A stretch of 64,000 nt of DNA, from positions 124,001 to 188,000 of the forward strand of contig NZ_JAJUBC010000001.1 in assembly GCF_028683095.1 (NCBI RefSeq), read 5' to 3'. Within the stretch, counting starts at the first letter, position 1; each line of letters begins with the position of its first letter. This document shows positions 63,831 through 64,000 of this stretch, in pieces. This DNA is from Enterovibrio gelatinilyticus (GTDB lineage Bacteria > Pseudomonadota > Gammaproteobacteria > Enterobacterales > Vibrionaceae). The notes under the pieces are model-generated. The model was not told the DNA's origin. It worked only from the letters and a program-made list of their open reading frames with translations, and made no database searches. The position numbers and the translations under genes are program-made.

Positions 63831-64000
63831 ATGCCGATTAAAACCGACGAACTAAGAACGCAACCTGTTGACACATTGCCAACGCCAGCAGAAGTGGAAG
63901 CTGCGTCTCCACTTTCTGATCATGTTGCAAACCATATCGCTCAAGCACGTCAGCAAGCTGAAGACATTTTAGCTGGACGTGATAACCGCCTGCTTGTCGT
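63831..64000 (+). CDS. Class I DAHP synthase (AroG/AroH type), 3' end outside window
   Basis: The first 56 codons of 3-deoxy-7-phosphoheptulonate synthase, the first step of aromatic amino acid synthesis, joining PEP and erythrose 4-phosphate. The N-terminus MPIKTDELRTQPVDTLPTPAE and the approach to the active site, DILAGRDNRLLVV, match the AroF/G/H family, with the start most like AroH. The rest lies beyond the window. In E. coli aroH is next to ppsR and ppsA; here a PpsA-like protein lies divergent. Confidence 0.9.
   Translation, partial: MPIKTDELRTQPVDTLPTPAEVEAASPLSDHVANHIAQARQQAEDILAGRDNRLLV

Noticed and set aside
1-64000. CRISPR array, tRNA or rRNA genes
   Set aside because: No regularly spaced repeats, tRNA cloverleaf sequence or rRNA sequence was noticed on reading either strand; tRNAscan-SE and a CRISPR finder would settle it.

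Overview
The window is most likely the replication terminus region of chromosome 1 of a Vibrio species. Three things point there. The housekeeping gene blocks have the layout known from Vibrio and enterics: matP/lonH/fabA with rmf nearby, uup to rlmL, zapC-pyrD next to an NAD-glutamate dehydrogenase and pepN, and proQ-prc beside msrC/letA-letB-rsmF. A 28-bp site at 23053-23080 matches the XerCD recombination site dif. Five exact matS sites (consensus GTGACRNYGTCAC) are scattered through the sequence. Genes left of dif are on the plus strand, and most genes for about 30 kb to its right are on the minus strand, as expected where two replication forks meet.

Bases 1-21114 hold a complete hydrogen-metabolism cluster. 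The order is hoxFUYHWI (cytoplasmic NAD-coupled NiFe hydrogenase, its protease and the small HoxI protein), a terminator, a near-consensus sigma-54 promoter, then hypA-hypB-hoxA-hypC-hypD-hypE-hupE-hypF, a hydrogen-sensing (regulatory) NiFe hydrogenase hoxBC, a second maturation protease, a hybrid histidine kinase with receiver and phosphotransfer domains, and a receiver-histidine kinase of HoxJ/HupT type. Taken together this reads as a self-contained system: HoxBC detects H2, a multi-step phosphorelay carries the signal to the sigma-54 activator HoxA, the Hyp proteins and proteases build the enzymes, and HoxFUYH couples H2 to NAD(H). No membrane-bound uptake hydrogenase is present in the window.

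Bases 21163-25642 are a mixed dif-proximal zone: a CbbR-like LysR regulator, an orphan two-helix membrane protein (SLATT-like), dif, a 3'-truncated ISNCY-type transposase, and a small minus-strand group (GNAT acetyltransferase, small membrane protein, chloramphenicol-phosphotransferase-like kinase). Bases 25643-28416 encode a sortase and its VIT/VWA target protein.

Bases 28706-64000 are mostly core genome: PPC/DUF296 protein, DUF3634, matP, lonH, fabA (behind a perfect FabR-type palindrome), rmf, a secreted DUF3466 protein, uup, a glutaredoxin-like protein, rlmL, zapC, pyrD, NAD-glutamate dehydrogenase, DUF2835, pepN, pncB, an exported two-repeat protein, prc, proQ, msrC, letA-letB, rsmF, a CvfB-like S1 protein, a probably inactive PpsA C-domain protein, and the start of a DAHP synthase that runs off the end. 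A gene-free stretch of nearly 1 kb (39128-40085) holds several inverted repeats. No tRNA, rRNA or CRISPR array was seen.
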